From CAWAYH01 sp963786195 (GTDB lineage: Bacteria > Acidobacteriota > Vicinamibacteria > Vicinamibacterales > 2-12-FULL-66-21), in contig CAWAYH010000004.1 in the NCBI GenBank assembly GCA_963786195.1, positions 558,001-622,000 of the forward strand: a stretch of DNA of 64,000 nt, written 5' to 3'. Below are positions 26,598 to 36,466 of this stretch, piece by piece. The position numbers and the translations under genes are program-made. A model generated the notes under the pieces. It saw only the letters and a program-made list of their open reading frames with translations, searched no databases and was not told where the DNA came from. Numbering within the stretch: position 1 is the first letter of the stretch; each line of letters opens with the position of its first letter.

Positions 26598-27831
26598 GTG
26601 TCGACACTCAAGGACGACCTCGCCTCTCTGAAGATTGACCAGGGTGCACGCGCGGGCGGCAGCCGGCGCGGCGGGTGGATTGCGCTCGTCGCGCTGCTGG
26701 TGCTCGCGGGCGCGGCCGCCGGAGGCTGGTTCCTCAGCCAGCAGGTGCAGACGGCGGCGGTCAAGACCGTCACCGTCGCGCCGGAGACGAACGGCGGCGG
26801 CTCGCGCGGACGCATCCTCGACGCGTCGGGCTACGTGACGGCGAGACGACGGGCCACGGTCTCATCCAAGGTGACGGGCAAGGTCCTCGAGGTCTTCGTC
26901 GAGGAAGGCAAGGCCGTACACAAGGGACAGGTGCTCGCGCGGCTCGACGATGCGCAGATCCGCGCGGCGCTGGCGGTCGAGCGCGCGCAGCTCGCGGCGG
27001 CGAAGAGCGCCGCGGCCGAAGACGAAGCGCGACTCCGCGAGGCCGAGCTGACGCTCGCCCGGCTCAATCAGCTGTTCAACGAAAAGATCGTCGGGCGCGC
27101 CGAAGTGGACACGGCAGTGGCGGGCGTCGACTCGCTCAGAGCCCGGATCGCGATGGCGCGTCAGCAGGTCGCAGTCGCCGAGAGCCGCGTCAAAGCGGGT
27201 GAAAGGGACCTGACGGATACGGTCGTGCGCGCGCCGTTCGACGGCGTGGCGATCTCGAAAGACGCGCAGCCGGGCGAGATGATCTCGCCGGTCTCGGCCG
27301 GCGGCGGCTTCACGCGCACCGGCATCTGCACGATCGTCGACATGTCGTCGCTCGAGATCGAAGTGGACGTCAGCGAGAGCTACATCGCGTCGGTGCGGCC
27401 GAATCAGCCGGTCGAGGCGGTGCTTGACGCCTACAAAGACTGGCGGATTCCCGGCGCACGTGATCACCACCGTGCCGTCGGCGGATCGGCAGAAGGCCAC
27501 CGTGAAGGTCCGGATCGGATTCGTGAAGCTCGATCCGCGCATCCTCCCCGACATGGGCGTCAAGGTGGCGTTCTTCGACGAGCGCCCGGCGGAGGCATCG
27601 AACACGCCGGCGAGACCCCGGCTGCTCGTGCCGAAAGCGGCCATCCGTACGGACGGTGGTCAAAGCATCGTATTCGTCGTTCGCGAGAACCGGGCCGAAC
27701 GGCGCGCGGTAAAGGTCGGAGCGCCGGACGGCGACCGACTCGAGATCGTTGCCGGGCTGAACGGAGGCGAGCGGGTCGTCGTCGAAGGGCCCGATACGCT
27801 CACCGATGGCACGCGGGTGAAGGAGCGCTGA
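26598..27831 (+). CDS. MacA/HlyD-type periplasmic adaptor of ABC exporter
   Basis: About 410 residues from GTG. One membrane helix near the N-terminus (IALVALLVLAGAAAGGWFLS), then the lipoyl/barrel halves ASGYVTARRRATVSSKVTGK and DTVVRAPFDGVAISKDAQPG, and between them a long coiled coil rich in Ala/Arg/Glu (AQLAAAKSAAAEDEARLREA). The frame changes at 27453 (CCC-g-GCG) and continues HVITTVPSADRQKATVKVRI to VKEER-like end. It docks the inner-membrane ABC permeases to an outer-membrane channel. First gene of a four-gene operon. A ribosome site is weak, so the start could lie slightly downstream. Confidence 0.87.
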
Positions 27832-28521
27832 ATGGAGACGCTGGTCAAGGTCAGGGATCTGCACAAGGTTTACCATCGCGGCGGCGAGCAGATCGACGTG
27901 CTGCAGGGTGTGACACTGGACATTCCCTCGGGTGATTTTCTCGCGCTGATGGGACCGTCCGGTTCCGGAAAGACGACGCTGCTGAATCTGCTCGGAGGAC
28001 TCGACACGCCGACGAGGGGCACGATCGAGGTCGCCGGCGATCAGATCGATCGGATGTCGGGAGGCAAGCTGTCCGCGTGGCGCGCCCGCCACATCGGATT
28101 CGTGTTTCAGATGTACAACCTGCTGCCGGTCCTGACGGCGGCCCGCAACGTCGAGCTGCCGCTGCTGCTGACCAAGCTCGGATCCGCCGATCGCAAGAAG
28201 CGCGTGCAGACCGCGTTGTCGATCGTCGGTCTGGCAGACCGGGCGCAGCACTACCCCCGTCAGCTCTCGGGCGGCCAGGAGCAGCGCGTCGGCATCGCGC
28301 GCGCGATCGTCACCGACCCGACGCTGCTGCTCTGCGACGAGCCGACCGGGGATCTCGATCGCAAGGCCGGCGACGAGGTCCTCAACCTGCTGCAGGCGCT
28401 GAACCGCGATCACGGAAAGACGATCGTGATGGTGACGCACGATCCGCACGCCGCCGCGCGCGCGCGGCGGACGCTCCATCTCGAAAAGGGCATGCTCGTC
28501 GAGGAGGCGGTGGAAGCATGA
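27832..28521 (+). CDS. ABC transporter ATPase (MacB/LolD family)
   Basis: 229 residues, intact. Walker A GPSGSGKTTLLNLLGG, Q-loop FVFQMYNLLP, signature LSGGQEQRVGIARAI, Walker B LLLCDEPTGDLD and switch His VMVTHD. The signature reads LSGGQEQR instead of the usual LSGGQQQR. It starts on the base after the adaptor's stop and overlaps the following permease by four bases. It powers export or lipoprotein/antimicrobial extrusion; substrate unknown. Confidence 0.94.
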   Translation: METLVKVRDLHKVYHRGGEQIDVLQGVTLDIPSGDFLALMGPSGSGKTTLLNLLGGLDTPTRGTIEVAGDQIDRMSGGKLSAWRARHIGFVFQMYNLLPVLTAARNVELPLLLTKLGSADRKKRVQTALSIVGLADRAQHYPRQLSGGQEQRVGIARAIVTDPTLLLCDEPTGDLDRKAGDEVLNLLQALNRDHGKTIVMVTHDPHAAARARRTLHLEKGMLVEEAVEA

Positions 28522-29675
28522 AGTTCCTGCACCTGGTGTGGCGCAACCTGATGCGCCGGAAGATCAGAACGATCATCACGACGCTGGCGATCCTGGTCGC
28601 GTTCGTCCTGTTCGGGGTGCTCATGGCCATCCGCGCGGCGTTCACGCTGGGCGTGGACGTCGCCGGCGCGGATCGCCTCACGACGATCCACAAGGTGTCG
28701 CTGATCCAGCTGCTGCCCAAGAGCTACGGTGAGCGGATTCGTGGCGTCGACGGCGTCAAGGACGTGACCCACGCGAACTGGTTCGGCGCGTACTACCAGG
28801 AAACCAGCAACGCGTTCGCGAACATGGCGGTCGAACCCGAGAGCTGGCTGCGGATGTACCCGGAGTTCGCCGTGCCCGAGGACCAGAAGAAAGCCTGGCT
28901 GGCCGACCGGACCGGCGCCATCGTCGGCATCGCAACGGCGAAGAAGTACGGCTGGAAGGTTGGCGATCACGTGCCTTTGATCTCGCCGATCTTTCGCAGG
29001 CCGGACGGCAAACCGTGGGAGCTGACGATCGACGGGATCTACGACGCGCCACAGGGTACGGACAAGACGCAGCTGTTCCTGCACTGGGAGTACCTCAACG
29101 AGACGTTCAAGGACGTGCCGTTCGTGGCGGACCAGGTGGGCTGGTACATCATGCGGGTGGCCGATCCCTCGACGTCCGACCAGCTCGCCAAACGGATCGA
29201 CGCCCTGTTTGCGAACTCGCAGGCCGAGACGAAGACCGCGACGGAAAAGGCGTTCGTCTCGGACTTCGCGAAGCAGATCGGCGACATCGGCACGATCATG
29301 ATGGCGGTGTCGGCGATCGTCATGTTCATGATCCTGCTGGTGGCCGGCAACACCATGGCGCAGTCGATCCGCGAGCGCACGAACGAACTGGGTGTGCTCA
29401 AGACACTCGGCTTTTCGGAGGGGCGAATCCTGATGCTCGTCCTCTGCGAGTCGTGCGCGATCGCCATCGTGGGCGGAGGGATCGGGTTGCTGATCGCCTG
29501 GATCATCATCGCGCAGGGAGATCCCACGAACGGGCTGTTGCCTGCGTTCTATTTCCCCGTGCGCAGCCTGATTGCCGGCATCGGGCTGGTCCTGGCGCTC
29601 GGTCTGGGGACCGGCTTCCTGCCGGCGCTGCAGGCGAGCCGCCTCAGGATCGTCGAGGCGCTGCGCAAGACGTAG
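28518..29675 (+). CDS. ABC transporter permease, FtsX/MacB type (1)
   Basis: 385 residues. N-terminal helix IRTIITTLAILVAFVLFGVL, a large periplasmic MacB-like domain (residues about 45-260), then three helices (GTIMMAVSAIVMFMILLVAG, LMLVLCESCAIAIVGGGIGL, SLIAGIGLVLALGLGTGFLP). The FtsX motif is RERTNELGVLKTLGFSEGRI. Intact. It probably pairs with the next permease, so the exporter would be a heterodimer. Confidence 0.9.
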   Translation: MKFLHLVWRNLMRRKIRTIITTLAILVAFVLFGVLMAIRAAFTLGVDVAGADRLTTIHKVSLIQLLPKSYGERIRGVDGVKDVTHANWFGAYYQETSNAFANMAVEPESWLRMYPEFAVPEDQKKAWLADRTGAIVGIATAKKYGWKVGDHVPLISPIFRRPDGKPWELTIDGIYDAPQGTDKTQLFLHWEYLNETFKDVPFVADQVGWYIMRVADPSTSDQLAKRIDALFANSQAETKTATEKAFVSDFAKQIGDIGTIMMAVSAIVMFMILLVAGNTMAQSIRERTNELGVLKTLGFSEGRILMLVLCESCAIAIVGGGIGLLIAWIIIAQGDPTNGLLPAFYFPVRSLIAGIGLVLALGLGTGFLPALQASRLRIVEALRKT

Positions 29676-29692
29676 GGGCTGGAGCATCGAGC

Positions 29693-30880
29693 ATGAACTG
29701 GCTTTCTCAAACCATCGCGGTCACGGGCGTCACGCTCCGTTCGATCCGGCAGCGCCTCGGATCGTCGAGCGTCGCCATCATCGGCATCGCCGGGGTCGTG
29801 ATCGTGTTCATCTCGGTCCTGTCGATCGCCGAAGGCTTCCGCGCGGCCATGTCGGAAGCGGGTGACCCGCAGACGGTCATCGTCCTGCGATCGGGCAGCG
29901 ACACCGAAATGACGAGCGGAATCGGGGGCGAGCAGGCGCGCATCATCTCTGACGCGCCAGGCATCTCGCGCGGGCCCAACGGGCCCCTCGCGTCGCCCGA
30001 GCTCTTCGTCATCGTTGGACATCCCCTGAAGCGGTCGGGTACCGATGCGAACGTGCCGCTGCGCGGCATCTCCCCTGCCGCTCTCGACGTGCGGCAGGAG
30101 GTCAAGATCGTGGAAGGCCGCATGTTCACGCCGGGCACGAACGAGATCGTCGTCGGGCGCGCGGCGTCGCGGCAGTTCACCGGCCTGACGATCGGATCGA
30201 CCGCGCGCTGGGGGGAGGCCTCGTGGCAGGTGGTCGGCATCTTCGACGCGGGCGGGAGCGTGGCGGAGTCCGAGATCTGGTGTGACGCGAAGGTGCTCCA
30301 GCCGGCCTACCGCCGCGGCAACAGCTATCAGTCGGTGTTCGCCCGGCTCGAGTCGGTCGACAGCCTGCAGAAAATGAAGGATGCGCTCTCGACCGATCCG
30401 CGGCTCAACGTGACGGTCATCCGTGAGGGCGAGTACTACGCCGAACAGTCTCGCGTGCTTCAATCGGTCATTCGCTACATCGGCTTCGGGATCGCGTTCC
30501 TGATGGCGCTCGGCGCCATCTTTGGCGCCGTCAACACGATGTATACGGCCGTCGCCGGCCGGACGCGCGAGATCGCCACACTGCGTGCCCTGGGCTTCAA
30601 GCGCAGCCCTGTCGTGGTGTCCGTCCTCGTCGAGGCTGCCCTCCTGAGTATCGTCGGCGGGCTGATCGGCGGAACGCTGGCATACCTGGCCTTCAACGGA
30701 TACGAAACCGCGACCATGAACTGGCAGTCGTTCAGCATGGTCGCGTTCGCGTTCAGGGTGACTCCCCGGCTGGTTTTCTGGGGACTCACCGGCGCGGTGT
30801 TCATGGGCCTCATCGGCGGGCTCCTCCCGGCCATCCGCGCCGCGCGGCTCCCCGTCGTCAACGCGCTGCGGGAGCTGTGA
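29693..30880 (+). CDS. ABC transporter permease, FtsX/MacB type (2)
   Basis: 395 residues from the ATG at 29693. Same layout as its neighbour: helix SVAIIGIAGVVIVFISVLSI, a periplasmic domain containing EIVVGRAASRQFTGLTIGST, then IGFGIAFLMALGAIFGAVNT, GRTREIATLRALGFKRSPVV and final helices to NALREL. Two different permeases with one ATPase make a MacB-type heterodimer likely. End of the operon. Confidence 0.9.
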   Translation: MNWLSQTIAVTGVTLRSIRQRLGSSSVAIIGIAGVVIVFISVLSIAEGFRAAMSEAGDPQTVIVLRSGSDTEMTSGIGGEQARIISDAPGISRGPNGPLASPELFVIVGHPLKRSGTDANVPLRGISPAALDVRQEVKIVEGRMFTPGTNEIVVGRAASRQFTGLTIGSTARWGEASWQVVGIFDAGGSVAESEIWCDAKVLQPAYRRGNSYQSVFARLESVDSLQKMKDALSTDPRLNVTVIREGEYYAEQSRVLQSVIRYIGFGIAFLMALGAIFGAVNTMYTAVAGRTREIATLRALGFKRSPVVVSVLVEAALLSIVGGLIGGTLAYLAFNGYETATMNWQSFSMVAFAFRVTPRLVFWGLTGAVFMGLIGGLLPAIRAARLPVVNALREL

Positions 30881-31117
30881 GAGGGCCCGTACAGTTTCAC
30901 GACAAGTGCACGCCACAACCTTACACAGACGCCACAGATGGCGGTGGGCTCAACCGTTAGCAGGGCGGGCCGCCATCCGTACCTAACCTACAAAGTCCGC
31001 GGGAGTTGCGTTCGTCAATCGCCGTGTGCGCGAGGTGTGCTCGCGTCTGCCGATCGGCGGTACGCGAGTTGCTCCGTCATGTGTCTTCCAGGCAACGAAA
31101 CCCAAGGAGGCCAGCCC

Positions 31118-31366
31118 ATGCGATTAGATCAGGTGCTGCAGCGCATCCAGGGTGAGTTCGTGGAAATGCCTGGTCTTCGCCTGACCACCGCACAGGCGCA
31201 GCGGCTCTGGGGTCTCGATCGCGACGTCTGCGACGCGCTGCTCGGGGCACTGGTAGACGCGAAATTCCTGGCGCAGACCAGGGACGGCGCTTATGTCCGG
31301 ATGGAAGGGGCGCGGCCATCGAGCGTATCCAGCAAGCTCAGGATGCAGCAGATGACGATGGTCTGA
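31118..31366 (+). CDS. Small winged-helix-like protein
   Basis: 82 residues from the ATG at 31118, preceded by an ideal AAGGAGG at eight bases. MRLDQVLQRIQGEFVEMPGL is followed by LTTAQAQRLWGLDRDVCDAL, LVDAKFLAQTRDGAYVRME. The 'PGLRLTxxQAxRLWGLD' then 'LVDxxFLxxTxDGxYxR' pattern is that of small winged-helix proteins frequent in Acidobacteriota and Deltaproteobacteria, with a recognition helix and a wing ending in YVR. Stand-alone gene, function unknown. Confidence 0.75.
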   Translation: MRLDQVLQRIQGEFVEMPGLRLTTAQAQRLWGLDRDVCDALLGALVDAKFLAQTRDGAYVRMEGARPSSVSSKLRMQQMTMV

Positions 31367-31529
31367 CGGCGGTTACTACCCACCGTGCCGGTCGGCTGAC
31401 TCCCTTGCCTCGTCAGCCAGCAGCGCCGGCGCGTGACCCACGTTCCCGGGCGCCAGAAACGCCCGCGGCCAGGTTCGTCGGAGGTTGAGGGACACGCCTT
31501 CAACTTCCGACCTCATCTTCTCTTAGTTT

Positions 31530-31577
31530 GTCGCGGGCTTTGCCCGCGACCTGTCGGCGCTGCGCTTCGCTCGCGCC
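31530..31577. repeat. Two adjacent GC hairpins (REP-like)
   Basis: GTCGCGGGC-TTT-GCCCGCGAC (31530-31550) is a perfect 9-bp hairpin. It is followed by TCGGCGC...GCGCCGA (from 31554), a second hairpin. Together they look like a REP doublet. The rest of 31367-31721 holds no gene. Confidence 0.65.
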
Positions 31578-31639
31578 GATGTTACTGGCGGCCGGGTACG
31601 GCGCTCGCCAAGACCGCTCGCGCCTAGCGGGGTGCTGAA

Positions 31640-31701
31640 AAGGGGTCAGATCTTGTATTTCAGCATTACTGGACATGTTGAAATACAAGATCTGACCCCT
31701 T
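31640..31701. repeat. Perfect 23-bp inverted repeat with 16-bp loop
   Basis: The arms at 31640-31662 and 31679-31701 are exact reverse complements; the left arm contains GGGGTCAGATCTTGTATTTC. The AT-rich composition stands out from the GC-rich surroundings. Similar 'ggggtcagatctt' palindromes accompany REP-associated tyrosine transposases in other bacteria, so it is probably a non-autonomous REP/MITE-like element. No transposase is nearby. Confidence 0.8.
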
Positions 31702-31721
31702 ATCGCTCGCGCCGGTCGTCC

Positions 31722-32189
31722 TCAGCCGTGCAGTCTGGCTAACGCGGTGAACAGCTCATCGTTGTCTGGCTGCTGGGGAATGTCGTAGACCTTCGCCCAC
31801 GCGATCCGGCCATGCTTGTCCACGACGAATATCGCGCGGTCCGAGATGCCGTCCTTCGCGCGGTAGACGCCGTATTTCTGCGCCACCTCTCCGTGCGGGT
31901 GGAAATCGCTGAGCAAGTCGAAGGCGATCGTCCCGAGGCTGGTGGCCCAGGCGGACTTGGCCGGCTGGGCGTCGATGCTGACGCCGAGCACGACGGCATC
32001 GGCTTGTTCGAAGCGTCCGAGGTCCGACTGATACATGCACATCTGCGTCGCGCAGACTGGCGTGAACGCCAGCGGATGGAATGCGACCACTACGTTGCGT
32101 TTGCCACGAAAATCCGAGAGCTTGACGGTCCCGCCGCGGTGGCTGCGGAGCTCGAAGTCGGGCGCGTCCTCGCCAGGTTTCAAAGCCAT
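31722..32189 (-). CDS. Peroxiredoxin (AhpC/TSA, AhpE-like)
   Basis: 155 residues. Peroxidatic Cys in HPLAFTPVCATQMCMYQSDL, matching P-x3-T/S-x2-C, with the supporting Arg later in SDRAIFVVDKHGRI. A second Cys five residues on (CATQMC) is unusual; no clear resolving Cys is found in the C-terminal half, so a one-Cys AhpE-type mechanism is likely. Cytosolic. Intact single gene, close to the next minus-strand gene. Confidence 0.88.
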   Translation of the reverse strand: MALKPGEDAPDFELRSHRGGTVKLSDFRGKRNVVVAFHPLAFTPVCATQMCMYQSDLGRFEQADAVVLGVSIDAQPAKSAWATSLGTIAFDLLSDFHPHGEVAQKYGVYRAKDGISDRAIFVVDKHGRIAWAKVYDIPQQPDNDELFTALARLHG

Positions 32190-32205
32190 CTGTCTCTAAC
32201 CTCTA

Positions 32206-32703
32206 TCATCGTTTGAGCGTATCGATTGCCGTCACGCGGCGGATCTGCCAGGCGCCGGCGACGTTTCGCATCCCCAGCAGGAATTCCCGAGCGTCCAGTG
32301 ATTCCTCGCCGGTCGTGATGCTCTTGCGGATGAACTCGGCGGTCAGGTGGACTTCCGCCGTCCCGCTGCCGCCCATCTGGATACCGAGGTCGACGAACTT
32401 GAGCCGGAACGCTGCGGTCCGCGGCTGCAGCCTGGTGGCCATGCCGACCAGCGTCTCCCTCCCCTCGATGGGCGCCGACCCGCGCCCGAGATCGACGGAC
32501 ACGTCTTCAGTGAAAAACGCGCCGAACTCGTTCGCGCGCGCCTCCGGCCCGAGACCGTCGACAGTGCTTTCGTTGACCTTGTCGACCAGGGACTGAAGCG
32601 TCCGCCTGATCGGCGCTTCGTCGTCGGCAGGCTCGAGAAGCCAGACGACGATGCCGATGCCGACGACGGCGGTCGCCGCCGCTGCCAGGACTCGCCAGAG
32701 CAT
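32206..32703 (-). CDS. Membrane-anchored NTF2/SnoaL-like protein
   Basis: 165 residues. One N-terminal helix (VLAAAATAVVGIGIVVWLLE) anchors a domain with the alpha+beta cone pattern: APIRRTLQSLVDKVNES, FFTEDVSVDLGRGSAPIEGR, AFRLKFVDLGIQMGGSGTAE and FLLGMRNVAGAWQIRRVTAI. This resembles the SnoaL/NTF2-like ligand-binding fold without visible catalytic residues. It overlaps the signal peptidase gene by one base, suggesting co-translation. Function unknown. Confidence 0.7.
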   Translation of the reverse strand: MLWRVLAAAATAVVGIGIVVWLLEPADDEAPIRRTLQSLVDKVNESTVDGLGPEARANEFGAFFTEDVSVDLGRGSAPIEGRETLVGMATRLQPRTAAFRLKFVDLGIQMGGSGTAEVHLTAEFIRKSITTGEESLDAREFLLGMRNVAGAWQIRRVTAIDTLKR

Positions 32704-33182
32704 CAGAAGAGGATCCGTCCCAGAATTCGTCCGACGTCGACGCGCCCGAAGTCGGACACGTCACGATTGTCGCCCATCACGAAGTATTCGTTCGGAGCGA
32801 GGATCTCCTCCGAAAAGTTGAGCGCTTTCTGCAGCTTGACGTAGGGCTCGGCCAGGGGAATCCCGTCGATCTGGACCTGACCCTCACTGATGGCGACGCG
32901 CTCCCCGGGCAGCCCGACGATCCGCTTGACGTAAACCACACGCGGGCCGGCGAGCTGAATCGCGACGACGTCGCCCCGCGAGGGCGACCCGCTCATGTAC
33001 GCCGCGCGGTTCACCAGATTCAGGCGGCCGGGCGCGTAGGTCGGAAGCATGCTGCTGCCCTCCGTCCGAATCGGGATCAGCAGCCACCTGAATGTGACAA
33101 AGCAGACAGCTGCCAGCACCAGAATGCGTACGGTCGTCCGCCGGGGATCCGGCCCGAAAACGATGCGCCGTAGGCGGCTCAA
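32703..33182 (-). CDS. lepB: Signal peptidase I
   Basis: 159 residues, short form. One N-terminal helix (VRILVLAAVCFVTFRWLL), catalytic Ser in TEGSSMLPTYAPG, catalytic Lys in VVYVKRIVGLPGE and the box E YFVMGDNRDVSDFGRVDVG. It cleaves signal peptides at the outer face of the inner membrane. Downstream genes on the same strand encode a membrane-anchored protein and a peroxiredoxin. Intact. Confidence 0.9.
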   Translation of the reverse strand: MSRLRRIVFGPDPRRTTVRILVLAAVCFVTFRWLLIPIRTEGSSMLPTYAPGRLNLVNRAAYMSGSPSRGDVVAIQLAGPRVVYVKRIVGLPGERVAISEGQVQIDGIPLAEPYVKLQKALNFSEEILAPNEYFVMGDNRDVSDFGRVDVGRILGRILF

Positions 33183-33206
33183 GGCCTAATGAGTATACGT
33201 CCTGGG

Positions 33207-34005
33207 TCAGCGCCGGACCGAGTAGGGCGCGACGAGCGCGTCCACGCCGGTCGCGGCGGCGATGTAGATCGTCCCGCGCGGCTTGTCCCGATCGGCGTAG
33301 ACCGGAAACCCCCGGGTACTCGCCGATGCGCACCAGGCGTGCGGAGTCGCGCTCGATGGCGGGTCCGCTGCTGAACCAGCGACGGCCGTCGAAGGTCACG
33401 AACACGCCGTTGAGACCCTCGGGCTTCGCTGCCGATCGCATCCGGCCCCGGACGGGCGCGGCGGCGGTTCCCGACGTCGGGGCTGGTGCTTCCGTGGCGC
33501 GGGCTGGTAAGGGGGCGCCGCTGTCCGGGAGCACCGTCGAGCCCATCATCCCCGTCGCAACGCCGGTCGGCGGTCCCGCTGCCTGGGGAAAACTTGTCGT
33601 ATCCGCGCTGGCTGACGCCTGATCCGCCGGGTTGACACCGGGGAACGACGGCGCGCTGCTCCCGGTTGTACCGGCGAGCTCGCCCGACCGGCGGCGCTCG
33701 TAGGGCTGCATCAGCCCGCCCGACAGCGGGACGAACACGAGGCTGAAGGGCTCGACGGTCGTGCGTGTGTAGAGCGGAATACCGCGGTAGAACCCGCTGC
33801 GCACCATCTCGTAGCGATTGAAGAAGACCTGCGCGCCGGCCGGGTAGTACCAGTTGCCAGCAAAGATGATCGCCTCGCCGGCGACATACCACGTCTCGTT
33901 ATCCGCTGCGACCGTCGGCGGCCGCGTCGTTTGATATGTAGCCTGCGCGCTGGCAAGGACAGGGAGGAACAACACCAGCGCCGCGGCGATCGCCCTCGAC
34001 ATCAT
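33207..34005 (-). CDS. Exported protein of unknown function
   Basis: About 265 residues. Signal peptide MMSRAIAAALVLFLPVLASA, then YVAGEAIIFAGNWYYPAGAQ and RGIPLYTRTTVEPFSLVFVP, a Ser/Pro/Ala-rich linker (residues about 110-190), and a C-terminal module NGVFVTFDGRRWFSSGPAIE plus, in the next frame, RGTIYIAAATGVDALVAPYS. One frame change near 33310. Unrecognised family; the C-terminal piece looks like a small beta domain. Start chosen at MM because it begins the signal peptide. Confidence 0.65.
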
Positions 34006-34052
34006 GCACCTCGGTCCTTCATCCTCCAATCAACGTGCCAGGTGCCAGGCAC

Positions 34053-34966
34053 CTACCGCTTGCGCCAGTAGCGGGCGAGCCCCTGGTACGAATAGTCGAG
34101 CCTTCCAGCCCGGCTGTAGCGTTCGGCTTCCTCTTCCCCAATCGTGCGCCGCAGATCGGCGAGGCACTCGGCGACGAACCGTCGCTCGCGTTCGGGCTCG
34201 TCGATGGACGAGTCCGCGAGCAGCCTGCGGACGAGCCCGCTCCAGACGTCGATGCGCTCGAACAGCTCCTGGAAGTGTGGCCGCGCGCCACGGAACGGAC
34301 CGAAGTGCGTCAGGAACAGCGTGTCGGGATCCCACGCGAGGATCAGGTCCGCGCTGAGGCGCCACGCTTCGAGATCGACGTCGGGCGGCGGCGTCGGCGG
34401 AAGGATGTACGAGCCGCGGCCCCGACGGATGCCGGCGACATCGCCGACGAATGCGACGCGACCCGCGCGATCGAGATAGCTGACGTGATGCGAGGCGTGG
34501 CCGGGCGTGTACGCGACTTCCAGCTCACGACCGCCGGCGGACACGCGTTCGCCGCCGCTGAGCACACGAACCTGCGCCTTCGGCACCGGCGCGACCTCTC
34601 CCCACAGCCGCTCCATGTCGCTCCCGTACAGGCGGGATGCGCTCGCGAGCAGCTTGGTCGGGTCGATCACGTGCGGGGCGCCCTTTTCGTGCACGAACAC
34701 CTCGATCTGCGGGTTCCCGCGAACGAAGCGTCCCCGTCGCGCCCGCATGATCGAGATGGATATGCGTCAGCAGAACCTGACGCACGTCCCGCAGCTCGAT
34801 TCCCTGTTTACGCAGCGCGCCCCGCAGCGTCTCGAGCGTCGTCGAGGGACCGGGATCGATCAACGCGACGCCGCCGGGGCCGTTGAGGATGGCCGTCGGC
34901 GATGATCTCCGGGCGGCCGAGGAACTGCAGGTCGACGTAGTCCATTCCCGTGGCGAGCGACATCAT
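34053..34966 (-). CDS. MBL-fold metallo-hydrolase, frameshifted
   Basis: About 303 residues across three frames. N-terminus MMSLATGMDYVDLQFLGRPE, then IDPGPSTTLETLRGALR and the zinc motif VLLTHIHLDHAGATG, then after another shift YTPGHASHHVSYLDRAGRVA and FVGDVAGIRRG, ending LTHFGPFRGARPHF. The His residues of H-x-H-x-D-H, GHASHH, the GD Asp and the final TH are all present, so a binuclear site is intact apart from the frameshifts (near 34895 and 34735). Glyoxalase-II-like or lactonase-like activity is possible. It is 24 bases downstream of the amidohydrolase gene. Confidence 0.85.
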
Positions 34967-34989
34967 GCCCGACGTACCTCGGTCCTTTC

Positions 34990-36325
34990 TCAGCGGGTCG
35001 AAGCATCGACCGCCACGTGCTTGTAAACCACGCCGCCCTTCATGACAAACGTGACGTGCTGGAGCTCGGCTGATGTCCTTCAGCGGATCGCCGGTGACGG
35101 CCACGATGTCGGCAAAGCGTCCGGCCTGAACCGAGCCCACGCGATCGCTGGCGCCGAGCAGGTCCGCGGCGCTGCGCGTCGCCGAGAGGATCGCTTCGAT
35201 CGGCGGCATGCCCGCTTCGACCATGTAGCCGAACTCGCGGGCGTTCTCGCCGTGGTTCGAGACGCCCGAGTCGGTGCCGAAGGCGATTTTCACGCCGCCG
35301 GTGTACGCGCGGCGGAACGAGTCCTGAATGAGCGGCCCGATGCGTGCCGCCTTCTCACGAACGCTGGGATGGAGCGCGCCCGGCTTCTTCGCCATCTCCG
35401 CGACGGTCTTGCCCGCGATGATCGTCGGCACGAGGTACGTGCCGTGCTGCTTGAAGAGCTTGATGGTCTCCGCATCGAGGTACGTGCCGTGCTCGATCGA
35501 ATCGACGCCCGCGCGAATCGCGGCCTCCATGCCCAGCTTTCCATGCGCGTGAGCGGCCACCTTCATGCCCAGCAGGTGCGCCGTGTCGACGATCGACTTC
35601 ATCTCGGCGTCGCTGAACTGCTGGAGGTCGCCGGAATCGCCGATCGACAGCACGCCGCCGGTGGCGGTGAACTTGATGAGATCGGCGCCGTACTTGTGCT
35701 GATACCGCACGGCCTTGGCGGCTTCTTCCGGCGAATCGACGATGCCGTTCTCCCAGGTCGAGTCGCGCCCGAGGTCCGGCCTGAGGCCGCCCTGATCGCC
35801 GTGGCCGCCGGTGATACTGAGGGTGTGGCGCGCGGTCCAGATTCGAGGTCCGGGGACGAGACCCTCGTTGATCGCTCGCTTCAGCGCGACATCGGCGCCG
35901 CCGTCCGCGCCGACGTTGCGGATCGTCGTGAAGCCGGCCTCGAGCGTGCGCTTCGCATACGCCGTCGAGCGTACAGCGGCATCGACGGCCCCGAGCGTCA
36001 CGGCACGTACGATGGCGTCGGACGTTCCTTCGCCCGTGATGTGCGTGTGTGAATCGATGAAACCGGGCATGACGGTCATGCGGCTCAGATCGATCACTTG
36101 CGCGCCCGACGGCGTCGCGAAGCCGTCCTGCACGCCGATGATCCGGTCGCCCGAGATCAGAATGGAGACGCGCTCGCGCGTCGTGGTGCCGGTGCCGTCG
36201 ATCAGCCGCCCGGCGTGAACGACCTTGTCGACGGGCGGTTGCGCGGCCTGTCTGCCGCTGACGGCGCCAGTCATCGGCAGCAGGAACACCATCGCGACAA
36301 CGACGCGCATCAGAATCTTCGTCAT
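34990..36325 (-). CDS. Exported metal-dependent amidohydrolase (imidazolonepropionase-like)
   Basis: About 444 residues with signal peptide LMRVVVAMVFLLPMTGAVSG. Metal motifs MPGFIDSHTHITGEGTS, DLIKFTATGG (carboxylated Lys position), MKVAAHAHGKLGMEAAIRAG, DSIEHGTYLD and IAFGTDSGVSNHG. This is the subgroup annotated as imidazolonepropionase or Xaa-Pro dipeptidase-like, usually acting on N-acyl or cyclic amides and peptides in the periplasm. One extra base near 35075 (AGC-c-GAG) precedes the end QHVTFVMKGGVVYKHVAVD. Confidence 0.9.
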
Positions 36326-36466
36326 CTCAACCCCCAGAGGACCACGTTCGGTCGTAAGAGCGTACCCCAGATAGCTCAACAATGGCGCTGTGCCTCATGT
36401 GAAGAGTCGCTAAGTTGCCGCGACACAAAGCTCTGCAGCGCCGCCGCGGGGTGCTATGCTTGCTTC

